From Amycolatopsis nivea (GTDB lineage: Bacteria; Actinomycetota; Actinomycetes; Mycobacteriales; Pseudonocardiaceae): a stretch of DNA of 64,000 nucleotides. This document shows, piece after piece, positions 44,400 through 53,620 of the stretch (positions are counted from its first letter, which is position 1; each line of letters opens with the position of its first letter). The position numbers and the translations under genes were made by a program. The DNA lies in contig NZ_SDLT01000010.1 in assembly GCF_004522235.1 (NCBI RefSeq), positions 62,001-126,000 on the forward strand, read 5' to 3'. The notes beneath the pieces are model-generated. The model had not been told where the DNA came from. It saw only the letters and a program-made list of their open reading frames with translations, and made no database searches.

Positions 44400-44822
44400 T
44401 CACGCCTGCCGGTAGATCGGGCCGCGTTCCACGACCCGGAGCAGCAGGTCCTCGTCGATGTCCTCGGCGATCTGCACGGTCCTGGGTTGTTGGCCGGTGT
44501 AGCCGAGCAAGTCGCGCACTGTTCGGTTCGTGTAGTAGCTGCCCGCGACCGCGAGCAGCACCGCCTGGTGCCCGGCCTCGTCGAGTTCGCTCAATTGCTT
44601 GAGGGCGACACCGGAGGGGAGGGCGGCGGTGGCCCGCCAGGCGCGCAGGAGGTCGTCGACGAGGTTCGGCAAGACTCGCAGGACGATGTCCAGCTGTCCG
44701 CTGTCGATGCCGGCCGCGGCGGCGGACGGCATCGGGTCGGCGGCGGGGATCAGGTCGTCGGCGAGTTCTCGCAGCCAGTGCCGACACTCGGCGGGAAGGG
44801 GGCGGCCGGTGGTCGCGGTCAT
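44400..44822 (-). CDS. Gluconate 2-dehydrogenase subunit 3-like protein
   Basis: A 140-residue helical protein with LADDLIPAADPMPSAAAAGI at residues 20-39, typical of the small subunit of GMC-type membrane dehydrogenases (gluconate 2-dehydrogenase gamma). Unlike most relatives it has no twin-arginine signal and would be cytosolic. It follows the GMC gene by 12 bases with GGAG upstream, so both subunits are made from the LacI-controlled transcript. Confidence 0.8.
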   Translation of the reverse strand: MTATTGRPLPAECRHWLRELADDLIPAADPMPSAAAAGIDSGQLDIVLRVLPNLVDDLLRAWRATAALPSGVALKQLSELDEAGHQAVLLAVAGSYYTNRTVRDLLGYTGQQPRTVQIAEDIDEDLLLRVVERGPIYRQA

Positions 44823-44834
44823 GGGTGGCTCCGA

Positions 44835-46439
44835 TCAGGCGGGGACGGGCTGGTTCCGGCGGTTCGCGATGAGATGTTCCGTCGCGCGCAGGGCGAGCGC
44901 GGCGATGGTGCTGGTCGGGTTGACGCCGCCGGAGGTGACGAACACGCTCCCGTCCACGATGAACAGGTTGGGGATGTCGTGGGATTTCCCGTGCTCGTCG
45001 ACCACCGACCTCGCCGGGTCGTCGCCCATCCGCGCGGTGCCCAGGAGATGCCAGCCGGAGTAGCGCATGAGCGATTCGGCGGCGACGTCGGAGGCTCCGG
45101 CCGCACGGAGGGATTCGCTGGCCCGCGCGATGTGGAAGTCGAGCAGGCGACGGGAGTTGTCGCTGACGGAATACTCGATCCGGGGGGCGGGGATTCCGGA
45201 GGAATCGGTGAGCGCGCTGTCGACCGTGACGCGGTTGTTCTCGTCCGGCAGGTCTTCGCCGAAAATGCCCCAGCTGATCGTCCGGCCGAGGTGGCGCTTG
45301 ACGTGCTCGTGGTGCGCGGGGCCCCAGGTCTGCTCGCCCGCGCGGGTCGGCAGGGCGGCGTTCAGCGGGCCGCCGGTCGGGGCGAGGCTCCATTTCGCGC
45401 CGCGCACGAAACCTCGGTCGGTGTCTGTTTCGTAGAACTGGTACGAGGTGATCTTCGCGCCGACGTGTCCTCGCCAGCTTTCCAGGTCTGCGTCGAAGTA
45501 GCCGGTGACGTTGGCGAACGGGTGCACCATCAGCCGCCGCCCGAGCAGGCCGCTGGAATTGCCGAGACCGTCCGGGTGTGCGGAGGTGGCCGAATTGAGC
45601 AGGATCCGCGGGGTTCCGACGGCGTTGGCGGCCATGATCACCACGTCGGCCCGGACGGTGTGCCACGAACCGTCGGGGAGCACGTACTCGGCGCCGGCGG
45701 CGAGTCCTTTGGCGGACATCAGGATCCGGGCCACGCGGGCCCCGGTCAGCAGCCGCGCGCCGCCCGCGACCGCGGCCGGCCAATGGGTGAGGTCGGTCGA
45801 CGCCTTGGCTCCTTCCGGGCAGCCTTGCATGCACGATCCGAATTGGACGCACGGACGCCTGCCCTGGTGCGGTGCGGACAGCACCGCCTGCGCGGCCGGC
45901 CACCAGTGCCATCCGAGTTTGTCATGGGCTTTCGCCATCCTCGCGCCGATCCGGCCGATCGGCAGGGGCGGAAGCGGGGGTTCGGCGCCGTCCGGATAAG
46001 CCGGGTCGCCGCCGGCGCCGGACACGCCGAAGGCGACGTCCGTGCGTTCGTAAAACGGTCGCAGGTCGGCGTAGCGCAACGGCCAGTCGTCGGCGACGCC
46101 GTCGAGGGAGCGCACGCGGAAATCGGACGGCAGCAGCCGCGGCCAGTCGCCCGCGTAAAGGATCGTGCTCCCGCCGACCCCGGCATACATCAGCGGCGCG
46201 ACCGCGGACCGGCTGTCGTCGATCGGGTAGTCGGCGGGGCTCTGCCGCACGTTCGGGCTCGCCGACCACTGTTTGCGCGCTTCGAGTTCGTAGGTGTCGC
46301 GCTGGGCGGGGTAGTCGGCCCGGTCGGGCCATTCGCCCTGTTCCAGGCAGACCACGTCGAACCCGGCCTTCGCCAGCGCTCCCGCCGCGACTCCGCCGGA
46401 CGCTCCCGCGCCGATGACCAGGACGTCAGCTTCTTCCAT
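44835..46439 (-). CDS. GMC-family FAD-dependent oxidoreductase
   Basis: A 534-residue GMC oxidoreductase: ADP-binding VLVIGAGASGGVAAGALAKAG at the N-terminus, GVGGSTILYAG, a CxxxC region (FGSCMQGCPEGAK), and the C-terminal SGWHLLGTARMG and GGVNPTSTIAALALRA holding catalytic His and Asn. It resembles gluconate/2-keto-sugar-acid or glucoside-3-dehydrogenase large subunits that oxidise a sugar hydroxyl. ATG 46439 has GAGAGGA upstream. No export signal is present. A LacI-type operator lies 26 bases before it. Confidence 0.88.
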   Translation of the reverse strand: MEEADVLVIGAGASGGVAAGALAKAGFDVVCLEQGEWPDRADYPAQRDTYELEARKQWSASPNVRQSPADYPIDDSRSAVAPLMYAGVGGSTILYAGDWPRLLPSDFRVRSLDGVADDWPLRYADLRPFYERTDVAFGVSGAGGDPAYPDGAEPPLPPLPIGRIGARMAKAHDKLGWHWWPAAQAVLSAPHQGRRPCVQFGSCMQGCPEGAKASTDLTHWPAAVAGGARLLTGARVARILMSAKGLAAGAEYVLPDGSWHTVRADVVIMAANAVGTPRILLNSATSAHPDGLGNSSGLLGRRLMVHPFANVTGYFDADLESWRGHVGAKITSYQFYETDTDRGFVRGAKWSLAPTGGPLNAALPTRAGEQTWGPAHHEHVKRHLGRTISWGIFGEDLPDENNRVTVDSALTDSSGIPAPRIEYSVSDNSRRLLDFHIARASESLRAAGASDVAAESLMRYSGWHLLGTARMGDDPARSVVDEHGKSHDIPNLFIVDGSVFVTSGGVNPTSTIAALALRATEHLIANRRNQPVPA

Positions 46440-46464
46440 GGGATTCCTCTCGCACACCGCCGTT

Positions 46465-46478
46465 GGTAAGCGCTTTCC
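46465..46478. promoter_or_regulatory. LacI operator before the GMC gene
   Basis: GGTAAGCGCTTTCC, a one-mismatch copy of the perfect palindrome at 47720-47733, placed 26 bases upstream of the GMC start on the minus strand. Confidence 0.78.
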
Positions 46479-46571
46479 GGGAACCGTACGAGTTGTGCTG
46501 CCCGGACGCAAGAGGGGTGTTCGATGCGGCTGCCGGGGAAGCGAGCGCGAGGTCGTCAGCGCAACGATCGG

Positions 46572-47636
46572 TTACTGGCGGCGGGTGCTGTCGCGGAGCA
46601 CGACTTCGCCTCGGACGCGGTGGCGCCGGGGAGCGCCCGCGTGGTCGTCGAGGGCGAGTTTCACCGCCTCCGCGCCCATGTTCGTCATCGGCAGGCGGAC
46701 GGTGGTGAGGGCGGGCACGACGTCGCGCAACGGGCTGATGTCGTCGAATCCGGCGATGCCGATGTCTTCGGGCACTCGCAGGCCGGCTTCGCGCGCGGCG
46801 GCGAGCGCGCCGAGCGCCATCACGTCGTTGACGGCGAACAGGCAGTCGACCGGCGGGCGTCCTCCGGTTCGCTGGAGCAGCGCACGCGTCGCTTCGTAGC
46901 CGCCAGTCCGGGTGAAGTCGCCGGGGATCTGGTGCTCTGCCTCGGGTTCCGCGCCGTGCTCGGACAATCCGAAGCAGAAGCCCTCGGCGCGGTCGCGCGC
47001 GGTGAGCAGCGAGGGCGGACCCGTCAGCACCGCGAACGCCCGGTGTCCGGCGCGGTGGAGGGCGTCGGCGAGCGCGGCCGCGCTGAGCCGGTTTTCGACG
47101 ACGACGGTGCCGATGCCGAGCCCGTCCTGGCCGATGCACGCGGCACGGCCGCCGCCCTGGGTGTACTTCCGCAGCAGCGTGCGCATCGGGTCGAGCAGGG
47201 CGGCGTCGTCGAGCCGCGACCCGGCGAGGACGACGGTCTGCGCGCGCTGGCGGCGGAGCAGCTCCACGTGGCGGAGTTCGGCTTCGGGGTCGCGCTGGGT
47301 GCTGGCCACGGTGACCAGCAGGCCCCGCTCGCCCGCGGCGGCGATGACGCCGGCCGCGATGCTGGAGAAGTACGGGTCGGCGATGTCGTGGACGATCAGC
47401 CCGAGGGTGGCGGTGTTGCCGCGCGCCATCGCTTGCGCCTGGGCGTTGGGCGAGTAGTCGAGTTCCGCCGCGGCGGCGATCACCTTGGCCCGCAACGCTT
47501 CCTTCACCTGGCGTGTGCTGCCGTTGAGCACCCGGGACGCGGTCGCGAGCGAGACCTCGGCGCGCTCGGCGACGTCGGCGAGGGTGGCCACGCTGCCGGC
47601 CGGCTCGGCCGGGCTGGGAGAACGTCGAGGACTCAC
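46572..47636 (-). CDS. LacI-family transcriptional regulator
   Basis: A 354-residue LacI regulator with helix-turn-helix TLADVAERAEVSLATASRVLN near residues 17-40 and a sugar-binding-protein-like sensor domain (LGLIVHDIADPYFSSIAAGV; FAVNDVMALGAL; IGIAGFDDISP). GTG 47636 is the most likely start; a GTG at 47591, just before the HTH, is an alternative. It lies between the GMC operon and the divergent Gfo/Idh operon, and three copies of one palindrome sit at these promoters. The effector is probably a sugar or sugar acid. Confidence 0.9.
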   Translation of the reverse strand: MSPRRSPSPAEPAGSVATLADVAERAEVSLATASRVLNGSTRQVKEALRAKVIAAAAELDYSPNAQAQAMARGNTATLGLIVHDIADPYFSSIAAGVIAAAGERGLLVTVASTQRDPEAELRHVELLRRQRAQTVVLAGSRLDDAALLDPMRTLLRKYTQGGGRAACIGQDGLGIGTVVVENRLSAAALADALHRAGHRAFAVLTGPPSLLTARDRAEGFCFGLSEHGAEPEAEHQIPGDFTRTGGYEATRALLQRTGGRPPVDCLFAVNDVMALGALAAAREAGLRVPEDIGIAGFDDISPLRDVVPALTTVRLPMTNMGAEAVKLALDDHAGAPRRHRVRGEVVLRDSTRRQ

Positions 47637-47644
47637 AGCCGCGA

Positions 47645-47658
47645 TGCTAGCGCTTTCC
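47645..47658. promoter_or_regulatory. LacI operator at its own gene
   Basis: TGCTAGCGCTTTCC keeps the AGCGCTTTCC half and centre of the consensus. It lies 9 bases upstream of the LacI start, overlapping where a ribosome site would be, which suggests autorepression. Confidence 0.6.
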
Positions 47659-47719
47659 GGAATTCCCGGCGGCGAGCCTGCCTGGGGGCTTGACGGGGAG
47701 CACTCGACGAATCTAGTTT

Positions 47720-47733
47720 GGAAAGCGCTTTCC
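47720..47733. promoter_or_regulatory. LacI operator before the Gfo/Idh operon
   Basis: GGAAAGCGCTTTCC, a perfect 14-base palindrome of the LacI/GalR type, 88 bases upstream of the Gfo/Idh start. Confidence 0.82.
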
Positions 47734-47821
47734 GAGCGACAGTGATCGTGGCGGGAACGCGTTCTCTGCATCCGGCCCTGACCGGTCCGGACCGATCCGA
47801 CCAGGTGTCCCAGGAGGCCCC

Positions 47822-49003
47822 GTGGCTCAGCGAAGCATCGGCATCATCATGAACGGCGTGACCGGGAGGATGGGCTACCGGCAGCATCTCGTCCGGTCGA
47901 TCCTCGCGCTGCGCGACGAGGGCGGGGTGCCGCTGCACAGCGGCGAGCGCGTCCAGGTCCGGCCCTTGCTCGTCGGCCGGGACGGGGCGAAGCTCGCCGA
48001 ACTGGCCCGCCGGCACGACATCGCGGACTGGACCACCGATCTCGACGCCGCGCTCGGCGACGGCCAGTGGGACGTCTATGCCGACTTCCTCGTCACGAAG
48101 GCACGCGCGGCCGCGCTGCGGCGGGCGATCGCCGCCGGCAAGGCCGTCTACACGGAGAAGCCGACTGCCGAGACGGTGCCCGAAGCTCTTGAACTCGCGG
48201 CGCTGGCCCAGAACGCGGGTGTGCCCAACGGCGTCGTGCACGACAAGCTTTACCTGCCGGGGATGAGGAAGCTGGCACGGCTGGTGCGGTCCGGATTCTT
48301 CGGGCGGATTCTGTCGGTCCGCGGGGAGTTCGGCTACTGGGTGTTCGAGGGCGACGGGCAGCCGGCGCAGCGGCCGAGCTGGAATTACCGGGCCGAGGAC
48401 GGCGGCGGCATCGTCGTGGACATGTTCCCGCACTGGAATTACGTGCTGGAGAACCTGTTCGGGGAAGTCCGCTCGGTCTACGCGCGGGCGGTGACGCACA
48501 TCCCGACCCGGTACGACGAGACCGGCGCGTCGTATCCGGCCACTGCGGACGACGCCGCGTATGCGATCTTCGAACTCGACGGCGGCGTGATCGCGCAGCT
48601 CAATTCCAGCTGGACGGTACGCGTCGACCGCAAGGAACTCGTCGAGTTCCAGGTCGACGGCACGCACGGCAGCGCGGTCGCCGGGTTGTTCGGCTGCCGG
48701 GCGCAGCACCGTGACGGCACGCCCCGCCCGGTGTGGAACCCCGACCTGGCCGAGTCCCACGACTACGCCGCCGACTGGCGCGAGATCCCGGACAACGAGC
48801 TGTTCGGCAACGGCTTCCGGGCCCAGTGGGAGGAATTCGTCCGGCACGTGGTCGACGGGGATCCGCACCCCTACGACCTGCTGTCGGGCGCGCGCGGGGT
48901 TCGGCTCGCCGAAGCGGGATTGCAGAGCTCCCGGACCGGTGCGCGAGTCGAGCTCGCGCCGCTCGAGGTGCCGCGGGCGATGGCCAGCGGGGCAGCGAAA
49001 TGA
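47822..49003 (+). CDS. Gfo/Idh/MocA-family oxidoreductase
   Basis: A 393-residue NAD(P)-dependent sugar oxidoreductase: N-terminal Rossmann domain (IGIIMNGVTGRMG, an unusual loop in place of GxGxxG), the EKP catalytic-lysine motif in VYTEKPTAETVPEAL near residue 115, and a C-terminal alpha-beta domain. It interconverts a sugar or inositol hydroxyl and its keto form. AGGAGG precedes the GTG. First gene of the LacI-controlled Gfo/Idh-DUF993-isomerase-kinase operon; it may act on the keto product of the GMC enzyme. Confidence 0.88.
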   Translation: MAQRSIGIIMNGVTGRMGYRQHLVRSILALRDEGGVPLHSGERVQVRPLLVGRDGAKLAELARRHDIADWTTDLDAALGDGQWDVYADFLVTKARAAALRRAIAAGKAVYTEKPTAETVPEALELAALAQNAGVPNGVVHDKLYLPGMRKLARLVRSGFFGRILSVRGEFGYWVFEGDGQPAQRPSWNYRAEDGGGIVVDMFPHWNYVLENLFGEVRSVYARAVTHIPTRYDETGASYPATADDAAYAIFELDGGVIAQLNSSWTVRVDRKELVEFQVDGTHGSAVAGLFGCRAQHRDGTPRPVWNPDLAESHDYAADWREIPDNELFGNGFRAQWEEFVRHVVDGDPHPYDLLSGARGVRLAEAGLQSSRTGARVELAPLEVPRAMASGAAK

Positions 49004-50160
49004 CGAGGGTGACCCTGGTCGACGCGGACGCCGGCGTCACCGAACACACCTTGCGGGAGGCTCCGGCGCTCACCCGTCCCGACGCGCCGTTCCGCGCGCG
49101 AACCGCATACGCCGCGGCCCATGTCGTTCCGCGCGCGACTGCGCAGAATGTGCCGGGCGCGCCCGCGGACCTGGACTGGGACTCCACGCTGGCGTTTCGC
49201 CACCACCTGTGGTCATGGGGCCTCGGAGTGGCCGACGCGATGGACACCGCACAGCGCAACATGGGTCTGGACGCGGCCGCGACGCGCGAGCTGATCGCTC
49301 GCAGCGCGACCGAAGCGGCCTCGGTAGGGGGAGCGCTGGTAGTAGGAGCCAGCACCGATCACCGGCTCGAGGAAACCTTGTCGCTGAGCGAAATCGTCGA
49401 TGCGTACGCGGCTCAGCTCCACTACGCCGAAGACCACGGCGCGGGGGTCGTCCTGATGGCCAGCCGGCATCTCGCCCGCGCGGCGACGTCGGCGAGCGAC
49501 TACGAGAAGGTGTACCGCGAGGTGCTGGCGCAGGCTGGGGCCCCGGTGATCCTGCACTGGCTCGGGGAGGCGTTCGACCGGCAGCTGGCGGGTTATTTCG
49601 GGCCCGAAGCGGACGAGGCGGTGCTTCGGATCGTCGAAGAGAATGCCGGGAAAGTGCGCGGGATCAAGATGAGCCTGCTGGACCCGGGCCGGGAAATCGC
49701 GCTCCGGGCGCGGCTGCCTCGCGGGGTCCGGTTGTTCACCGGGGACGATTACCATTACGTGAGCCTGATCGCCGGTGACGGCCAAGCCTGTTCCGACGCG
49801 CTTCTCGGCGCCTTCGCCGCGTTCGCCCCGTTGGCAGCCACCGCGCTGCGCGCACTCGACGCGGGCGACCACGCGGAGTACCGGCGGGTGCTCGGTCCGA
49901 CCGAGGCGTTGGCACGGCATATTTTCGCCGCTCCCACCGAGTTCTACAAAACCGGTGTCGCGTTCCTGGCCTGGCTCAACGGCTATCAGCCCGCCTTCGC
50001 GATGGTGGGCGGCCTGCACGCGGCCCGCAGCCTGCCGCACCTGTCCGCATTGGTGCGCTTGGCTGACGAGGCGGGGGCGCTGGTCGATCCCGAACTGGCG
50101 GCGCGGCGGTGGGCCGATTTGCTTGCCGTGCACGGCTTCGGCGAAAGGATCCCGGCATGA
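49000..50160 (+). CDS. DUF993 / dihydrodipicolinate synthase-like aldolase
   Basis: A 386-residue protein that I assign to DUF993, a TIM-barrel family related to the DapA aldolase superfamily. LVVGASTDHRLEETLSLSEIVDAYAAQ resembles the DapA substrate loop, and VRGIKMSLLD places a Lys (IKMS) where the Schiff-base lysine of class I aldolases sits. TGDDYHYVSLIAGDG follows. An aldol or retro-aldol cleavage of a keto sugar acid is expected. It is coupled to Gfo/Idh by an ATGA overlap and to the isomerase-like gene likewise. No reaction has been established for the family to my knowledge. Confidence 0.75.
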   Translation: MTRVTLVDADAGVTEHTLREAPALTRPDAPFRARTAYAAAHVVPRATAQNVPGAPADLDWDSTLAFRHHLWSWGLGVADAMDTAQRNMGLDAAATRELIARSATEAASVGGALVVGASTDHRLEETLSLSEIVDAYAAQLHYAEDHGAGVVLMASRHLARAATSASDYEKVYREVLAQAGAPVILHWLGEAFDRQLAGYFGPEADEAVLRIVEENAGKVRGIKMSLLDPGREIALRARLPRGVRLFTGDDYHYVSLIAGDGQACSDALLGAFAAFAPLAATALRALDAGDHAEYRRVLGPTEALARHIFAAPTEFYKTGVAFLAWLNGYQPAFAMVGGLHAARSLPHLSALVRLADEAGALVDPELAARRWADLLAVHGFGERIPA

Positions 50161-51008
50161 CCGCGCATCCGCGGATGTCGTTGAACCAGGCGACGATCCG
50201 GCACGCGGATCTCGCGGCCGCGCTGCGGGTCACTCAACACGCCGGCATTCCGGCGATCGGGTTGTGGCGGGAACCTGTCGCCGAGGTCGGGCTGTCGAAG
50301 GCGGCCGCGATGCTGGCGGATTCGGGGTTGCGGTTTTCCAGTTTGTGCCGCGGCGGGTTCGTCACGGGGCACGATCGCGCGGCCGCGCTCGAGGAAAACC
50401 GGCGGGCGATCGAAGAAACCGCGGTGTTGGCCGAGGCGGGCGCGGCGGGCTCGGCGCCGGTACTGGTGCTCGTCGCGGGCGGACTGCCCGAGGGCGACCG
50501 CGACCTCGCGGGCGCGCGGAACCGGGTGCGGGACGCGGTGGGCGTGCTGGCGGACGACGCGGCGGCGGCCGGAGTGGTGCTCGCGATCGAACCCATGCAC
50601 CCGATGTACGCGGCGGACCGGGGAGTGATCTCGACGCTGGCCCAGGCGCTCGACCTCGCCGAGCAGTTTCCCTCGGGCCGGGTCGGCGTGGTCGTCGACA
50701 CCTTCCACGTCTGGTGGGATCCGTGCCTCGCCGAGCAGGTCCGCCGCGCCGGAACGACCGGCCGGATCGTCTCGTATCAGGTCGGGGACTGGGTCACGCC
50801 GCTGCCGTCCGACGCGCTGCTCGCCCGCGGCCTGCCCGGTGCCGGACATGCCGATCTCGCGGCGATCTCCGGGCTCGTCGAGGAGGCCGGCTACCGGGGC
50901 GATGTCGAGGTGGAGATCTTCAACGAAGATCTCTGGCAGGACGACCCGGAGCGGGTCGCCCGGCGCGTGGTGGAATCGTTCGGCCGCGCGGTGGGAGCGA
51001 CGGGATGA
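50157..51008 (+). CDS. Sugar phosphate isomerase/epimerase-like TIM barrel
   Basis: A 283-residue AP-endonuclease-2-fold protein (xylose-isomerase-like). Metal ligands are suggested by AIEPMHPMY (Glu/His), VVVDTFHVWWDP (Asp/His) and VEVEIFNEDLW (Glu). Members isomerise or epimerise keto/aldo sugars. It begins inside the DUF993 stop (ATGA) and ends inside the next start, so the four enzymes are made together. Confidence 0.85.
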   Translation: MTAHPRMSLNQATIRHADLAAALRVTQHAGIPAIGLWREPVAEVGLSKAAAMLADSGLRFSSLCRGGFVTGHDRAAALEENRRAIEETAVLAEAGAAGSAPVLVLVAGGLPEGDRDLAGARNRVRDAVGVLADDAAAAGVVLAIEPMHPMYAADRGVISTLAQALDLAEQFPSGRVGVVVDTFHVWWDPCLAEQVRRAGTTGRIVSYQVGDWVTPLPSDALLARGLPGAGHADLAAISGLVEEAGYRGDVEVEIFNEDLWQDDPERVARRVVESFGRAVGATG

Positions 51009-52117
51009 CAGGCACGAAGAAGGCACTTCGCGTTCTCGTCGCCCCGGACTCGTTCAAAGGCTCAGTCCGCGCCGCCGAGGCCGCCCGGTGGCTCGCCGAA
51101 GGCTGGGCCGCGGAGCGCGAGCACGACGTGCTGCGCGAACTGCCGCTCGCCGATGGCGGCGAGGGCACCCTCGACACGGTAGCCGCGGCCGTGCCCGAAG
51201 CACGCCGGATGCCGGTCGTCGTGCCTGGCCCCGACGACCGGCCGGTGCGTGCGCACTGGCTCCTGCTTCCGGACGGCACCGGTGTCGTCGAACTCGCCTC
51301 CACCAGCGGTCTTGGCTTGCTCGACCGGCCGCGCCCCGCCGAGGCGCACACGCTCGGGTTCGGTCGCGCGATCGCCGCCGCGCTGGACGCCGGCGTGCGT
51401 CGGCTGCTGCTCGCGCTGGGCGGGTCGGCGTCGACAGACGGCGGTGCCGGCGTTCTCGCCGCGCTCGGCGCGCGGTTGCTCGACGAGGCGGGAAACCCGG
51501 TTCCGCCAGGCAATCGCGGTCTGGCCCGGCTGCACACCGTGGACCGGACGCGGCTTCGTCCCGTGCCGCCCGCGGGCGCGCTGGTGCTGAGCGACGTGAC
51601 GAACCCGCTGTTCGGCCCGGCCGGTGCGGCGGCGATTTTCGGCCCGCAGAAAGGGTTCTCGCCGGACGAACTGCCCGCCGCCGAACGCAATCTCCGGCAG
51701 TTCGCGGGCTTGCTGGACGCTGACCCGGCGACGTCCGGAGCCGGCGCGGCGGGCGGGACCGGGTTCGGCCTGATCTCCTGGGGAGCGCAGCTTGCGCCGG
51801 GGAGCGAATTCCTGGGTTTGCTGGCCGGGCTCCCCGCCGCGGTCGCGGCCGCGGACCTCGTCCTCACCGGCGAGGGACGCTTCGACGCGCAGTCGCGGTC
51901 GGGAAAACTCGCCGGGCACGTCTCGGCGCTCGCCGTCGCGGCGCGGGTGCCCGCGTTCTTGGCCGCCGGGCGGGTGGCCGCACCGATCGCCGGCCTGTTC
52001 CAGGCCGCCGAAGACCTTTCCGAACTGGCTGGCAGCCAGGCCCGGGCGATCGCCGACCCGGCGCGGTATCTGCGGCGCGCGGGTACCGCATTGGCCCGGC
52101 GCTTCGCCTCGACCTGA
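51005..52117 (+). CDS. Glycerate kinase
   Basis: A 370-residue GarK/GlxK-type glycerate 2-kinase: VLVAPDSFKGSVRAAEAA at the N-terminus, PLADGGEGTLD, ALGGSASTDGGAGVLAALG and VLTGEGRFDAQSRSGKLAGH are family signatures. It phosphorylates glycerate with ATP, routing carbon to glycolysis. As the last gene of the LacI-controlled operon it implies that the pathway releases glycerate (directly or through tartronate semialdehyde or glyceraldehyde). Confidence 0.93.
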   Translation: MTGTKKALRVLVAPDSFKGSVRAAEAARWLAEGWAAEREHDVLRELPLADGGEGTLDTVAAAVPEARRMPVVVPGPDDRPVRAHWLLLPDGTGVVELASTSGLGLLDRPRPAEAHTLGFGRAIAAALDAGVRRLLLALGGSASTDGGAGVLAALGARLLDEAGNPVPPGNRGLARLHTVDRTRLRPVPPAGALVLSDVTNPLFGPAGAAAIFGPQKGFSPDELPAAERNLRQFAGLLDADPATSGAGAAGGTGFGLISWGAQLAPGSEFLGLLAGLPAAVAAADLVLTGEGRFDAQSRSGKLAGHVSALAVAARVPAFLAAGRVAAPIAGLFQAAEDLSELAGSQARAIADPARYLRRAGTALARRFAST

Positions 52118-52194
52118 CGGCTCCGGCCGCCGCACCCGGCCGCCGGACCGGGCTCCCGGTCCGCGCGACGCCACCCTTTGCAGGAAGGACATTC

Positions 52195-53571
52195 ATGACG
52201 ATCGCCAGCGTCGACCCCGCCACCGGCGAGGTCCACAAGAAATTCGCCGCGCACACCCCAGCCGAGGTCGAAGCCCGGATCGCCGCCGCGGACGGCGCGT
52301 TCCGGATCTTGTCCCGCACCACCTTCGCCCAGCGCGCCGAATGGCTGCACCGAGCGGCGGACCTGCTGGAAGCAGAGGCGGACGCCGTCGCCGCGCTGAT
52401 CACCGCGGAGATGGGCAAGACCCTCGAATCAGCGCGCTACGAGGCGCTCAAGTCCGCCGCCGGAATGCGCCATTTCGCTGACCACGCGGAACGTTACCTG
52501 GCACCGGAACGGCCAGTCGATCCGGCGGCGGCCGGTGCGTCGGACCTCGTTGTGCGGTACGACCCGATCGGTGTCGTACTCGCGGTCATGCCATGGAACT
52601 ACCCGATCTGGCAAACGGTCCGGTTCGCCGCCCCGGCGCTGATGGCAGGCAACACCGGACTGCTCAAGCACGCTTCCAACGTGCCGCAATGCGCGCTCTA
52701 CCTGAGCGATCTGTTCGACCGCGCCGGTTTTCCGCCCGGGTCCTTCCCCGCGGTGCTGATCGAAGCGAAGGACGTCGCCCCGCTGCTGGCCGACCGGCGG
52801 ATCCGGGCGGCGACGCTGACCGGCTCCGTCGCGGCCGGCTCCGCCGTAGCCGAAGCGGCCGGGCGCCACATCAAGAAGACAGTCCTGGAACTGGGCGGCA
52901 CGGACGTGTTCCTGGTCCTTCCCAGCGCGGACCTGAAGCGGGCGGCCGAAGCGGCGGTCACCGCCAGGGTGCAGAACGCCGGGCAGTCCTGCATCGCCGC
53001 GAAACGCTACTACGTCCACGCCGACGTCTGCGACGAGTTCACCGTCCGGTTCGTCGAAGGGATGGCGGCGACGATCGCCGGGGATCCCCGCGATCCGGGC
53101 ACCACTTTCGGTCCGCTCGCCACCGAACGCGGACGGCGAGAGGTCGAAGCCCTCGTCGCCGACGCGGTCGCCAAGGGCGCGACGGTGCTGGCCGGCGGCC
53201 GGACGCCGGACGGACCGGGCTTTTTCTATCCGGCGACCGTCCTTTCCGGACTGACCCCGGACATGCGGCTGTACCGGGAGGAATGCTTCGGCCCGGTCGC
53301 CTGCGTGCACCGCGTCGCGGATCTCGGCGAAGCGATCAGGCTCGCCAACGACTCGGACTTCGGGCTCAGCTCGAGCGTCTGGACCGGCGACGCGGCGGAA
53401 ATCGACCGCGCGGAGCGCGAGATCGAGGCCGGGGGAGTGTTCGTCAACGGCCTCACTGCCTCGTTCCCCGGCGTGCCCTTCGGCGGGGTCAAGGACTCCG
53501 GCTACGGCCGCGAACTGTCGGCGCACGGCATTCGCGAGTTCGTCAACGCCAAGACCGTCTGGCGGGCCTGA
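52195..53571 (+). CDS. Aldehyde dehydrogenase (succinate-semialdehyde type)
   Basis: A 458-residue NAD(P)-dependent aldehyde dehydrogenase. MPWNYPIWQ, the NAD-loop TGSVAAGSAVAEAA, the catalytic Glu in LELGGTD and the nucleophile in NAGQSCIAAKRY are all present, as is EECFGPV. It resembles succinate-semialdehyde or short-chain aldehyde dehydrogenases. GAAGGACA precedes the ATG. It begins 77 bases after the glycerate kinase and heads a group with the small regulator, transporter and two tiny membrane proteins. Confidence 0.92.
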   Translation: MTIASVDPATGEVHKKFAAHTPAEVEARIAAADGAFRILSRTTFAQRAEWLHRAADLLEAEADAVAALITAEMGKTLESARYEALKSAAGMRHFADHAERYLAPERPVDPAAAGASDLVVRYDPIGVVLAVMPWNYPIWQTVRFAAPALMAGNTGLLKHASNVPQCALYLSDLFDRAGFPPGSFPAVLIEAKDVAPLLADRRIRAATLTGSVAAGSAVAEAAGRHIKKTVLELGGTDVFLVLPSADLKRAAEAAVTARVQNAGQSCIAAKRYYVHADVCDEFTVRFVEGMAATIAGDPRDPGTTFGPLATERGRREVEALVADAVAKGATVLAGGRTPDGPGFFYPATVLSGLTPDMRLYREECFGPVACVHRVADLGEAIRLANDSDFGLSSSVWTGDAAEIDRAEREIEAGGVFVNGLTASFPGVPFGGVKDSGYGRELSAHGIREFVNAKTVWRA

Positions 53572-53620
53572 CCCGCGCCGATCTCGGAAACATTTGTCCA
53601 CCCGCGAAGGAGTTTCAACG

